64,000 bases of DNA. It comes from Nocardia pseudobrasiliensis NBRC 108224 (GTDB taxonomy: Bacteria > Actinomycetota > Actinomycetes > Mycobacteriales > Mycobacteriaceae). Both the position numbers and the translations under genes were made by a program. Each line of letters starts with the position of its first letter. Positions within the stretch are counted from its first letter, which is position 1. Below, in pieces: positions 9,029 through 19,100 of the stretch. The stretch spans positions 400,843-464,842 of the forward strand of contig NZ_BDBS01000004.1 of the NCBI RefSeq assembly GCF_001613105.1, read 5' to 3'. The notes below the pieces were generated by a model. The model did no database searches. It had not been told where the DNA came from and saw nothing but the letters and a program-made list of their open reading frames with translations.

Positions 9029-10532
9029 ATGACCGACATCGCAAAGCTGCGCCCCGGGCACCGGCCTGCTGTGCAGCGGAGTTTTCAGGATTTGGTGCGC
9101 GATCGACTGCCCTCGACCCCGGCGTCGTTCCCGCAGGACGCGACCTTCGATGAGGCCACCGCGACCTGGAACTATCTGGCACAGGTGCAGCCGGTCGGCG
9201 TGGTGGCCCCACGTTCGACCGCGGAGGTGCAGGAAATCATTCGCTGCGCTCGCGAGGCGGGAGTCACGCAATTGGCCATCCGCTCGGGCGGGCATTCCTT
9301 CGAAGGCGCCAGCCTCGGCGGCCGAGACGGTGCCGCGGTGGTGATCGACATGGTCGAGATGAACGACATCACCATCGACCGCGACGCGCAGACCGCGACC
9401 GTCGGCGGCGGCACCCTCACCGGCAATCTGATGGTGGCGGCCTTCGAACAAGGCGGACTCATGCTGCCCACCGGCGAATGCATCGCCGTCGGTATGGGCG
9501 GTCAAATCCAGTGCGGCGGCTACGGCCACTACTCACGCACCTACGGCATTCTCACCGATCGCCTGCTCCGCGCGGAGATGGTGCTGGCCGACGGGACCGC
9601 GGTCGTCGTCGACGAGCACACCAACTCCGATCTGTTCTGGGCGATCCGCGGCAGCGGCACCGGATCATTCGGCGTCATCACCAGCCTCACCGTCCAATTG
9701 AACAAGGCCCCCGCCGCCCCCGCGAACTTCTTCATCAAATACCCGCTGACCGACGCCGCGTCGTTCGTGTCCACGTTCACCGCGATGCAGGAGTACTCGC
9801 TCAACGCGCCGCTGACGTTCGATCCCATGATCGTCATCTGGCGCGAACGCTTGCAGATCCTGGGTTCACTGGCCACCGAAACCGCGGCCGAACGCGACGC
9901 GCTCGTCGCGGATATGCGCGAAAAGCTGCCCCCCACTGATGAATTCGATATCCGTCCGGCCGACTACCTCGAGACCATGCGGGTCCAAGGCCTCGAGGAC
10001 ACCTCCGCACCGTACTACCCCGACCTCACCGATGTCCGTCGCGAACGCCGAGAACACCTGCGCTACATGAAGATCAAGGCCGGATTCGTGCCAGAACCGT
10101 TCACCGACGAATTCATCGAAACCCTTGCCGAGCTTGCCATCACCCAACCGCCGGACGGACTCCGGATCCAGCTGTTGGGGCTGGACCCGGCGTCCGGGCT
10201 CCCTCCCGGTCGAGGCCACCGCCATCAAGAACCGCGGCTGCCCCTGGCTGATGGGCATGTCCTCGGCGGTGCTTCTCGACGACGCCGGTGACACCGCCGC
10301 GATGGCCGAAACAGGCAAACAGTACGACGAATGGCTCAACCAGGCCTACGAGATCTTCTATCCGTACACCACCGGCGGCTACATCGGCGACGACGACTAC
10401 GCCGAAGGCGACCGAGGCCGTGACATGTTCGACAGCTATTACGGCCGACACCTACCGCAACTGAAGGCGGTCAAAAACAAGTACGACCCCGGCAACCTGT
10501 TCCACCACAAACTCAGCATCCCGCTCGACTGA
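9029..10532 (+). pseudogene. FAD-linked oxidoreductase, berberine-bridge type, frameshifted
   Basis: Paralogue of the flavoprotein gene at 5598. The frame starts at the ATG at 9029 behind AGGAGG. It shows the RSGGHS histidine and the GECIAVGMGG cysteine for bicovalent FAD, and runs well to about 10195 (LGLDPASG). Homology then continues in the next frame (LPVEATAIKNRGCPW) to the BBE end KYDPGNLFHHK at 10532. The net shift is one extra base within GGGCTCCCTCCCGG near 10196-10209. Apart from that, the gene looks intact and freshly coding, so a sequencing error is as likely as a true mutation. Expected function as for its paralogue, under MarR control. Confidence 0.85.
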
Positions 10533-10645
10533 CCAGCCCTTCCGTCGCGAGAAGCCGCTCGAGCCGCAGATCCCAGGCACAGGTCACCGACGCCCCACGT
10601 CCAGCTGAATACCACTACACCGCAACTGAATTCGAGGGGAACACC

Positions 10646-11290
10646 ATGCGTATCCTACTTTTCGGTGGGACCGGCCATATCGGAGCTGCCATCGCCGCGG
10701 AAGGGCTGACACGCGGCCACCAGATCACCGCCGCCACCCGAACCGGAACCACCGACACCGCACTCGATCCGCGGATCACCGTCGTGACCGGCGACGCGGC
10801 CGACTCTCGGACAGTCGCAGGACTCGCCGTCGGCCACGATGCGGTCGCCTCGGCAATCCGAACCTCCTCCGACGGCACCGAAGAACCGTCGCCCACCGTC
10901 GCCGCGGCCCGAGGCCTCATCGACGGGCTACGCGCCGCCGGAGTCCATCGTCTGGTCTGCGTCGGCGACTCCGGCACTCTCGAGGTCGAACCTGGACTCC
11001 GAATGATCGACAGCCCCGGCCTGGCACCCGAATTCCGCGACGTGGCCACTGCGGCAGCGCGCGCCCTCGCGGTGTACCAGCAGGTCGACGACCTGGACTG
11101 GATCTATCTTTCCCCGCCCGGATACCCGTTCGCCGACCGCGGCCGTACGGGCTGCTACCACGTCGGCGAGCATCTGCTCGTCAACGCTGACTGCAGCACC
11201 CGCATCAGCGTCGAGGACTACGCCGCCGCCTTCATCGACCAGGTCGAAACAACAAAGTTCAGCCGCTGCCAGCTCACCGTCGAATACTGA
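10646..11290 (+). CDS. NAD(P)-binding protein, NmrA/atypical SDR type
   Basis: A 214-residue Rossmann protein. The dinucleotide-binding loop GGTGHIG is at residues 7-13 and an arginine follows beta-2 (ATRTG), suggesting NADPH preference. It ends like small NAD(P)H-binding reductases or sensors of the NmrA group rather than classical SDRs, since no YxxxK motif is seen in register. It begins with an ATG after GAGGGG and is co-directional with the flavoprotein upstream. It may reduce an aldehyde or quinone product of the module or act as a redox sensor; context only. Confidence 0.75.
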   Translation: MRILLFGGTGHIGAAIAAEGLTRGHQITAATRTGTTDTALDPRITVVTGDAADSRTVAGLAVGHDAVASAIRTSSDGTEEPSPTVAAARGLIDGLRAAGVHRLVCVGDSGTLEVEPGLRMIDSPGLAPEFRDVATAAARALAVYQQVDDLDWIYLSPPGYPFADRGRTGCYHVGEHLLVNADCSTRISVEDYAAAFIDQVETTKFSRCQLTVEY

Positions 11291-11374
11291 TCCCGATCGT
11301 AGGGACCATTCGTCGTCTTCGCCCTCCATGCTCGCCATTCGTTGTCCGGTTCGTTGGATCGAAGGGAGCTGACC

Positions 11375-14305
11375 GTGAAGTTGTGGCAACCATTTCTGCA
11401 TGCGCCTGCGCTGCTGGATGCTCGCAGTGGCTGTGCCGACGCCGCACCGAAGGAGTTGGCCGGGGGCTCTCCGGCGTTGTTGCAGGCCGATATGGAGTCC
11501 TTGCTCGGCGCGGACAAAGTGCACGCGCGCGCACTGGATCTGGTGCGGTATGCCAGTGATTACAGCCCGTATCGGTTGATTCCGAAGGTGGTGGTGAATC
11601 CGCAGACACCGCAGGAGATCGCCGCGGTGCTGGGGTACGCCCGCGAGCGCGGGCACACGGTGACCTTCCGGGCGGCGGGCACCAGCCCGAACGGTCAGGC
11701 GGCCGGGGACGACATCCTCGTCGATGTGCGCCGTGGCTGGGCCGGCACGATCGTCGAGGATCAGGGACAGCGGGTGCGGGTGCGCCCGGGCACCATCCTT
11801 GCCATGGCCAACGCGAACCTCGCTCGGCGCGGCACCCGGTTGGGCCCCGACCCGGCCAGCGCTCATGCGTGCACGGTGGGTGGCGTGATCGCCAACAACT
11901 CCTCCGGTTTCGCGGCGGGCGTCGCCCAAACCGCCTCGGCCACCTTGCGTTCGGTGACGGTGGTGCTGCCCTCGGGGACGATCCTCGACACCGGCGCCGA
12001 CGATGCCGAGGAGGTGCTCGCGGCCACCGAACCGGAACTGGCCGCGGGACTGCTGCGGATCAAAGCCGAGATCGAGGCCGACACCGAACTCGCCGACCGC
12101 ATCCGAGGCAAGTTCGCCATCAAGAACGCCAGCGGGTATCGGCTCGACGGCTTCCTGATCGGTGCGACACCGGCACAAATCCTCACCCGGCTGATGGTGT
12201 GTTCCCAAGGCACACTGGGATTCGTCGCGGAGGCCGTGTTCGACACGGTGCCACTGCTCCCCGCCCGGGCGGACGCGTTTCTGCTGTTCGACACCCTCGC
12301 GCACGCCGCCGAAGCGGTGCCGAAGTTCACCGCGGCCGGCGCCCAAGTCGCCGAACTGCTCGACGGACGCACCCTGCGTGCCTGCGCGCAGCTACCGGCG
12401 GCGAATCCGGCCTGGGCCGAACTGCATTCGGGCTCGGCGGCATTGCTGGTCGAGGTGCGAGCCACCGACGAGGCCGCACTGGATGCCGCACTGCCGGTGA
12501 TGGAATCGGTGCTGGCCGAATGTGTACTCACCGAACCAGGCCACTTCACCCGCGACCGAGCCCAGATCGGCCGCTACTGGCAGATCCGGGAGGCGCTCGG
12601 CGGTTTGGTGGGCATGCAACGCCCCGTCGGCGCCACGATGATCGGTGAAGATGTCTGCGTACCGCCCGCTCGGGTCGCCGAGGCCGCGAAAGACCTTGCC
12701 GCACTGCTCGACACGCACGGCTACGACCCGTCCCTGCAGGGACATGCCTCGGCGGGCAACTTCCACTTCTGCCTGATGGCCGACTTCGCCACCGACGAGG
12801 GTAAGAACAACTACGCGAAGTTCATGGACGAGCTGGTCGAGCTCATCACCGGAAGGTACGACGGCTCGTTGAAGGCCGAGCACGGCAGCGGCCGCAATAT
12901 GGCGCCGTTCGTGCCGATCGAATGGGGCGATAAGGCCACAGATCTCATGTGGCGGATCAAGCAACTGTTCGACCCGCACGGGGTGCTCGCCCCCGACGTC
13001 ATGCTCACCCGCAACCCCACCTCGCATCTGCAACACCTGCAATCGATGCCCCAGGTGGAAGACACCATCGAGCACTGCATCGAATGTGGTTTCTGCGAAC
13101 ACGTCTGCCCCAGCCGCCACCTCACCACCACCCCGCGCCAACGCATCGTCGTGCGCCGGGAGATAGCGCGCCAAGGCGGCGATACACCGCTACGTCGCAC
13201 GCTGCTCGAGCAATACGAATACGACGCGGTGGAAACCTGCGCCGGAGACGGCAGCTGCTCGATCGCCTGCCCGGTCGACATCGACACCGGCACGATGATG
13301 AAAGCCTTGCGCCACACCGAACACACTGCGCGAGAAGAGAAAGCGTGGCTGCTGGCGGCGCGGCGATGGGGTCTGATCGAGCGGCTGGCCAGGGTGGCGG
13401 TGCGCGGCGGTCATCTGCTGGGCGCCACCGTGATGACGGTCATCACCGGTCTGCTCCGCCGGGTCGTGAGCACCGAGCTGATGCCGGGCTGGCTGCGTGA
13501 GATGCCCGCCGCAGCCCCCGCACGCCTGCCGCGGACCGAGCGCGACGGTGCTGCGGCGGTCTACTTCCCGGCGTGCATCAATCGCATCTTCGGTCGCGGA
13601 CAACAGGATCGACGGGACCTGAGTCTGCCCGAAGCCCTGGTCGCGCTCTCCGCCCGTGCGGGCCTGCCGCTGTGGATCCCCGACGACGTACGCGGCAGCT
13701 GCTGCGCCACGGTCTGGCACTCCAAGGGCTACCACGACGGCAACACCTACATGGCCAACCTGATCATCGAAAACCTGTGGCGTTGGAGCGATTCCGGTAC
13801 TCTGCCGGTCGTCATCGACGCCGCCTCCTGCACTCTGGGCGTACTCGACGAGATCACCGACTACCTGACCACCGAGAACGCCGCACATCGTGCAGCGATG
13901 ACAATCATGGACGCCACCACCTGGACCCAGCACAAGCTGTTACCCAAGCTCACCGTCGGCGCGAAACTCGGCCGCGTCGCGATGCACCCCACCTGCTCCA
14001 CCCGCCACCTCGGCATCGACGGCACACTCGCCGAAATCGCAGCCGCCCTCGCCACCGAGGTCGTCGTGCCACAACAGGCCACCTGCTGCGCCTTCGCCGG
14101 TGACCGCGGCTTCCTCCACCCCGAACTCACCGAAGCAGCCACCCGCGACGAAGCCGACGAACTCGCCGACCAGAACTTCGACGCCTACCTCTGCAACAAC
14201 CGCACCTGCGAGATCGGCCTCGAGCACGGAATCGGCGGTCACTACGAATCATTCGTCTTCACCCTCGAACGCCAGACCCGCCCACCAGGCGTCTCCACCC
14301 GCTGA
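11375..14305 (+). CDS. FAD- and 4Fe-4S-binding D-2-hydroxy-acid dehydrogenase (D-lactate dehydrogenase/GlcD-GlpC fusion type)
   Basis: A 976-residue fusion. Residues about 40-560 are a GlcD-like FAD domain (AAGTSPNGQA loop, ANNSSG). A ferredoxin-like part follows with CIECGFCEHVCPS (CxxCxxCxxxCP) and a second, less regular cluster CAGDGSCSIACP. The C-terminal part carries cysteine-rich CCG-type motifs (GSCC, CSTRH, TCCAF). Such proteins oxidise D-lactate or other D-2-hydroxy acids and pass electrons to a membrane acceptor. The GTG at 11375 has GGGAG six bases upstream; a TTG at 11342 is an alternative. In this cluster it could complement the L-specific FMN enzyme by handling the D-isomer. That pairing is inference. 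Confidence 0.85.
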   Translation: MKLWQPFLHAPALLDARSGCADAAPKELAGGSPALLQADMESLLGADKVHARALDLVRYASDYSPYRLIPKVVVNPQTPQEIAAVLGYARERGHTVTFRAAGTSPNGQAAGDDILVDVRRGWAGTIVEDQGQRVRVRPGTILAMANANLARRGTRLGPDPASAHACTVGGVIANNSSGFAAGVAQTASATLRSVTVVLPSGTILDTGADDAEEVLAATEPELAAGLLRIKAEIEADTELADRIRGKFAIKNASGYRLDGFLIGATPAQILTRLMVCSQGTLGFVAEAVFDTVPLLPARADAFLLFDTLAHAAEAVPKFTAAGAQVAELLDGRTLRACAQLPAANPAWAELHSGSAALLVEVRATDEAALDAALPVMESVLAECVLTEPGHFTRDRAQIGRYWQIREALGGLVGMQRPVGATMIGEDVCVPPARVAEAAKDLAALLDTHGYDPSLQGHASAGNFHFCLMADFATDEGKNNYAKFMDELVELITGRYDGSLKAEHGSGRNMAPFVPIEWGDKATDLMWRIKQLFDPHGVLAPDVMLTRNPTSHLQHLQSMPQVEDTIEHCIECGFCEHVCPSRHLTTTPRQRIVVRREIARQGGDTPLRRTLLEQYEYDAVETCAGDGSCSIACPVDIDTGTMMKALRHTEHTAREEKAWLLAARRWGLIERLARVAVRGGHLLGATVMTVITGLLRRVVSTELMPGWLREMPAAAPARLPRTERDGAAAVYFPACINRIFGRGQQDRRDLSLPEALVALSARAGLPLWIPDDVRGSCCATVWHSKGYHDGNTYMANLIIENLWRWSDSGTLPVVIDAASCTLGVLDEITDYLTTENAAHRAAMTIMDATTWTQHKLLPKLTVGAKLGRVAMHPTCSTRHLGIDGTLAEIAAALATEVVVPQQATCCAFAGDRGFLHPELTEAATRDEADELADQNFDAYLCNNRTCEIGLEHGIGGHYESFVFTLERQTRPPGVSTR

Positions 14306-14872
14306 GAGAAGGTACTACGCAGGCCAGATTCCCCTGCACTGTTACCGTGATCCTCCGCATGGGTCACTGCTACCCGAGACGCGGAAGGCAATCGTGGCCG
14401 TTGGCGGATCGATAGGAAGACCGGCTGTGGGCACCGTCATCGTCGCCGGACCAGTCGGCGGTGCCGCGAGCGCTCCCGCGCTTGCCGACGACTTCGACTA
14501 TAAAGCTTGACGCCTGCATATAGGAGGTGCGGGCCGACTACGAGGCACACTATGCCCGGCTGCCGCGCACGGCTTCGCGAAGCCTGATGGCCACTGTGGC
14601 CGAGGCGCGGCGTGCCCGTGTCAATGCGGTGTCCCGAAGCGCTTCTTCCGCGGCGCGTCAGCTATCTCGCGAGTAATTGCGTGCCGAACACGGTGTACTC
14701 GAGAAGGCGAGTCCGCCGAGGATTGGGAGAAATTGGCGCACAGCATCATCGAACGCAGCAAAGGCAACTGATCACCGGGCACGATCACGGCGGATCCTTC
14801 GGGGCACCCTCCAAGCTGACTCGAGCCAGAGCGAGTGCGCGGTAATGTCGCATATCGCGCGTTATAGGTCAG
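14306..14872. other. Intergenic stretch with debris
   Basis: No convincing gene. A 49-codon open frame (14527-14676, plus) is Arg/Ala-rich and starts with a GTG that overlaps its own GGAGG, so it is probably a fragment. An open end at 14400-14510 looks weakly like a signal-peptide tail (GGAASAPALADD). This is the boundary between the oxidative module and the IS21 relic. Confidence 0.4.
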
Positions 14873-15165
14873 GTGTTGGTCTTGGCGGCGGGGACACGAC
14901 CGAGGTCGCTTGCTCGAGGCGGTAGCTATCGCCCTCGAGAGATGACCTCGGCAGGGTGGACCAGCCGGTCGATCATCGCCGCGGCGACGACATCATCGCC
15001 GAACACCTCTCCCCAACGACCGAACGGCTTGTTGCTCGTGACGATCAAACTTGCCCGTTCATACCGGGACGAGGCCAGCTGAAAGAACAGGTTCGCAGCC
15101 TCGGACTCGAACGGGATATACCCCACCTCGTCGACCACGAGAAGCGGAATCCGGCCCACGCCAAC
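14873..15165 (-). pseudogene. istB: IS21 family IstB ATPase, C-terminal relic
   Basis: Minus-strand sequence encodes GRIPLLVVDEVGYIPFE and then ANLFFQLASSRYERASLIVTSN, the Walker B to sensor region of IstB, the ATP-binding helper of IS21 transposases. The N-terminal half with Walker A is absent. Compared with the copy at 41.8 kb, one base is missing near the 3' end, which shifts the frame so the protein stops early after EVISRGR. The same family occurs at 41.8-43.8 kb in this window. Confidence 0.8.
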
Positions 15166-15228
15166 GACCTCCATATCCCTTCGCCGCGTTCTTCGATCCC
15201 GCCGGAGCTCAGTTCTTGGGCGGTGCGT

Positions 15229-15336
15229 GATCGGTCCACAATCCACCTCGACCATCAGACCCCGGTCCACGTTTGGTCCACGACAAATCGGCCAGTGGTC
15301 CCCGCAATTCCTCTGCCCAATCGAACCATGCCGAGT
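15229..15336 (+). repeat. Copy 1 of a ~108-bp dispersed repeat
   Basis: Direct repeat of 45595-45702, about three-quarters identical by eye with one gap. Both copies contain GGTCCACG(A/T)TTGGTCCA and a shared GCAATTCCTC, then end at GAGTT. Both lie outside an IS21 istB sequence. Paired GGTCCA elements next to a tRNA relic and excisionase in the other copy resemble integrase arm sites. Confidence 0.65.
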
Positions 15337-15357
15337 TACGGGAAGATGCACACGACA

Positions 15358-15393
15358 AGGCCCGACGAGGCGGAGGGCCAGCTCGTCGGGCCT
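15358..15393. terminator. Strong hairpin downstream of the immunity gene
   Basis: Perfect 12-bp stem, AGGCCCGACGAG / CTCGTCGGGCCT, with a 12-base loop. It lies 33 bases beyond the stop of the minus-strand immunity gene and probably ends the toxin-immunity transcript. Confidence 0.65.
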
Positions 15394-15425
15394 CAGTGTG
15401 CCGATAACTGACGACGCTCCGTGGG

Positions 15426-16109
15426 CTACGTCAGCGCAGCGACTGCGGATTCGATGCGGTCGAGGACGCGACTTTCGGCGAAGACCTCCGAACCGACATA
15501 GACGTCGTCGAACCAACCGTAGGACCGGACGACGAACATCTCACCGACCGCCCGGCCTACTGCGCCCCGTAGGAATTGGCGAGATTCCTTCGGCTCGGGC
15601 ACATCTTCGATCCGAAAGGAATCCCAATCCGACATCTCATACCGTTCGAACTGCCCGAGCACCACCGCGCTGCCGGTACGCGTGATCTCGAGCGCAGCCG
15701 GAAGATCCGCCGGTGAGGCCAATTCGATCGATCCACCGTATCGAAGCTCGTCCTCCTGACCCTCGATTTCACAGTCGATGCGTGTGCCCTGTGGAACTTC
15801 GACGCCATCTCGTTCGAGCGCTCCCCAGAAACGATCGCGATGTGCGAGATAGACCGCGAGCCTGCTCTTACGTGATACCGGCCTACCCACGGCCATCAAC
15901 CGCAGTGCTGGCCCGCTGATTCCAGGGACTGCGCCGAGCCCGGTACCCAGCAGCCGAGCCGCGTCCGTCACCGCGTCCGACATGTCCTCCCTCGGCTGCC
16001 GGGTAGCATCCACCGACAGAACCCCGATATCTGCGGAGAATTCCTGGTCAGCGAAAAGCGGCCAACCTCGCGCTGCGTCTCGGGTAACCCGATAGGGCCT
16101 AGTAGTCAT
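15426..16109 (-). CDS. Candidate immunity protein for the RHS toxin
   Basis: A 227-residue protein of unrecognised family, without a signal peptide or membrane segment, so probably cytosolic. The C-terminal half is acidic (for example EGQEDELRYGG and DVPEPKE). Its ATG at 16107-16109 lies inside the last codons of the toxin gene, whose TAG ends at 16099. This 11-bp overlap is the usual toxin-to-immunity arrangement and implies translational coupling. A terminator-like hairpin follows. The immunity role is inferred from position; no immunity family could be assigned. Confidence 0.7.
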   Translation of the reverse strand: MTTRPYRVTRDAARGWPLFADQEFSADIGVLSVDATRQPREDMSDAVTDAARLLGTGLGAVPGISGPALRLMAVGRPVSRKSRLAVYLAHRDRFWGALERDGVEVPQGTRIDCEIEGQEDELRYGGSIELASPADLPAALEITRTGSAVVLGQFERYEMSDWDSFRIEDVPEPKESRQFLRGAVGRAVGEMFVVRSYGWFDDVYVGSEVFAESRVLDRIESAVAALT

Positions 16110-19100
16110 AATGCGAATTGTTGGCCGGGCCATTGAAGTGCGGGCCTCGATTCTGAACCGGGTCGTCCTTGAACACGTGCCCTCCAGCATCATCGCGGAT
16201 AGTCACCTGCCGTGTCCCGCCGCCTGGAGCTGGCACAGTGTAGTCATAATTCCTCCCTGGCTGGACTCTATCCTGCTTGTCGACATTCGCGCGCACTCTG
16301 TCGGGTTGTTGGGTCACCGGAACCCCGGCATCGCGCTTGGCCTGCCGGAAAGCGCCGTTTCGACCAGCGCCCGGGGGTGAAAGGTTGGGAGGCGGAGCGC
16401 CCTTACTGGAGTTGGAGGCAGCCTTGCTTGCTGCTTTAGCCGCTGCGGGAGCTTCTTTCGCGGCGGCTTTGGCGACCGTACCGACCAACTTGCCGCCCGG
16501 GATCATGCCGACAGCGGCAGCGGCGGCGGCGGTCTTGTCACCTTGTGCCAGGTGCCCGGCTGCCTCGACCCCGGAGGCTACCGTCCCGATCGGGCCCGGT
16601 ACATACGACACCACCTCGGCCGCTTTAGTAGTGACATCGACAGCTTTGCTCCAGGCCGATGTGCCGGCGAGGTCGAAGCTGTTGATCGGGTCGCCATTGA
16701 CGTAGTCGTAGTCGTTAGCCGACCCACCCGCGACCGGATCGACTTGCAGGAAACGACCCAGGATTGGCATGTAGGTGCGAGCGCCCATTTCGATCGCCTG
16801 CTGACCACCGAGGTGTTCCACAGGGCGTTCGTGCTGGCCCAGCCACCCGAAGTCCATGCCACCCGCCATGGTCGACGAGATCGGGATGTCGCTGAACACA
16901 CCGTTATCCGGGCTGATGTTCTGCCCGTAGGGGTCGTACAGGTAGACCGGACTGGTCCGTATGGCGCTGCCGTCGGCGGTGAACAGTACATCGCCGTGGA
17001 TGTTGGGGTAGGACCAGTTCGAGGTCGGGTTGTTCGGCTTGTCGTAGTTCTTCGTCAGCAGCACGCCGCCGGGCAGCGGGACGATCCGCTGTTCCAGATT
17101 GCCGCTCTCGTCGAGCACCAGGTCCGCGGTGTCATGTTTGGAGCTGTAGGAGTAGCGGGTGGTCCCGTTCTTCGGTGCCTCCTTCGCTCCGGTCACCGTC
17201 CGGGCAGTCAATCGGTTGGCGGGATCCCGCGTGTAGGAGATGGATGTCCCCCCAGCGGTTTTCGTGGAAATGTGACGTTTGGTGGCGTCGTAGCCCAGGA
17301 TGTCGTCGCCGACTTTCACTGTGTCGCCGTGGGCGTCGTAGGTGAACGATAATGTGGTGCCACCACTGGTGGACAGCAGCCGGTCGGTGCCGTCGTAGCA
17401 GAAGGTAGTCGTGCTCTCGGGTTTACCGTCGAGGCTGTCGGTGAAAGCAGTGCGGTTGGAATTCAATCCGGCCACTTTGCTCGGCCCACACCCGTCGGTT
17501 CCGTCGAACCGGTAAGTGAGCTTGTGGTGTGGCACGATTGCGGAAACCAGGCGTCCCACTGTGTCGTAGGCGTAGGAGTAGGACGCCACCGTCGCGTTGT
17601 TGATGGTGACCGCGTCGTCGATGACACGGTTGTTACGTGAGCGTGTCACCGTGTCGACGACGGTCGATTCGGATGTCTTCCATGTCAACGCCGTCAGCTG
17701 CCCCGCGTTGTTGCGCGCCAACGCGTCCAGACGAGAACCGTTGCCGTAGAGGACATTCGCAAGCTCGGACGCGGCGGTGTAGGCCGGGGTCGCGACGGTG
17801 GTGCCGTCCACCTCCACCTTGGTCAACTGTGATGCGTTGTTCCAGGCGTAGGACACGGTGCTTCGTACGCCCTTGATTGTGGTGGTGTCACTGGTCAACC
17901 GTCCGACGACGTCATAGGTGGACGATGATGTAACGCCGTTGACATCGGTGTAGTTGATCACCTGACCGAGCAGATCGGTCACTACGGTGATCGCTCCGCT
18001 GTCGTCGGTCATTTTCGTCGTCAGCGGGTCACCGTCGACCGCCCAGTCGTAGTTGACGGTCCGTGCCGGCTTTTCACCGGACGCAGGGTAGCTTTTCTTG
18101 GTGGCTCGCCCACGATCGTCGTAGTTGCTACATGTCCACGCTTCGTCGCCGATACGTTCGGCGACGACGCGTCCGGCCAGGTCGTATACCCTTTCGCTGA
18201 CGGCTGCCGGGCCGTTCGCAGGTTTGGGTCCGGTGACGAGTTTGGCCATACCGGCCTGGTTCACTGCCGGCGAGCGCGAAACGCATGGGTTGGAACGAGT
18301 TTCGGTATCGCCGTAATAGGTCGTCGTGTTGCGCGTGTCGGGTTTGGCGATATCACCGGCAGGCGATGCCGAGGCGGCCTTGCGCAGGTACCCGTCACCG
18401 GGTCGCTCGTAGGTGCTGCGGGCGGTCAGGTTCAGCCCATCCGGGTCGACAGTCTGTGACACCGCAAGGCCCAACACCGCGTCGATGCCTGCTCCTGCAT
18501 CGGAATAACTGTTGGCCCCATGCCGGGACGGAGCCCGTTCGACATCGCCACCGGAGGTATCGTCGGCCGTCTGACTCGTCGCCAGACCATAACGCGGGGC
18601 CAGGTTCGCACCGGGTACCGTCACCGCCGCGTCCGCACCCGGTGGAGTCCAAGTGAAGTTCAGGGCACCGGTGGTGCCGCTGCGGTTGTAGTACTCGACT
18701 CGGACCCGATGTCGGCTGCCCGCGACGTCGTTGCGGTAGGAACCGCTGACCGCTGTGCTGGGCTTGTCGGTCCAGCTGTCGATGACGCGGAAATCGTCGA
18801 TCCATAACCGGACTCCGTCGGTGGCTGTGAGTCCGAGCGCGTATGAACCCGTTGCGGGAAACTGGATCTCGCCGGTGAAGCGCCCCGACCAGCCACCGGA
18901 GTTGGTCACTGGCGGGTTCGTGCCCCAGACACCGTTCAGGGTGCCGTCAGAGGTGCCGACTCCGGTTGCAAGCACCTTCGGCACACCGGATAGCCACGGG
19001 TTGTCGTAGTAAGCAGCCGATAATCCGGTCAAACCTTCGTCGTAATTGATGTGCGTGTGTGGCATCGTCGCCACGCACTCCGGCGTCGGCAGCTGGCCGT

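Noticed and set aside
10928..12346. 472-codon minus-strand frame across the NAD(P)-binding and dehydrogenase genes
   Set aside because: Spans two real plus-strand genes and shows no family features.
14527..14676. 49-residue gene with GGAGG
   Set aside because: The start codon overlaps the GGAGG itself, so it cannot use it; probably debris.
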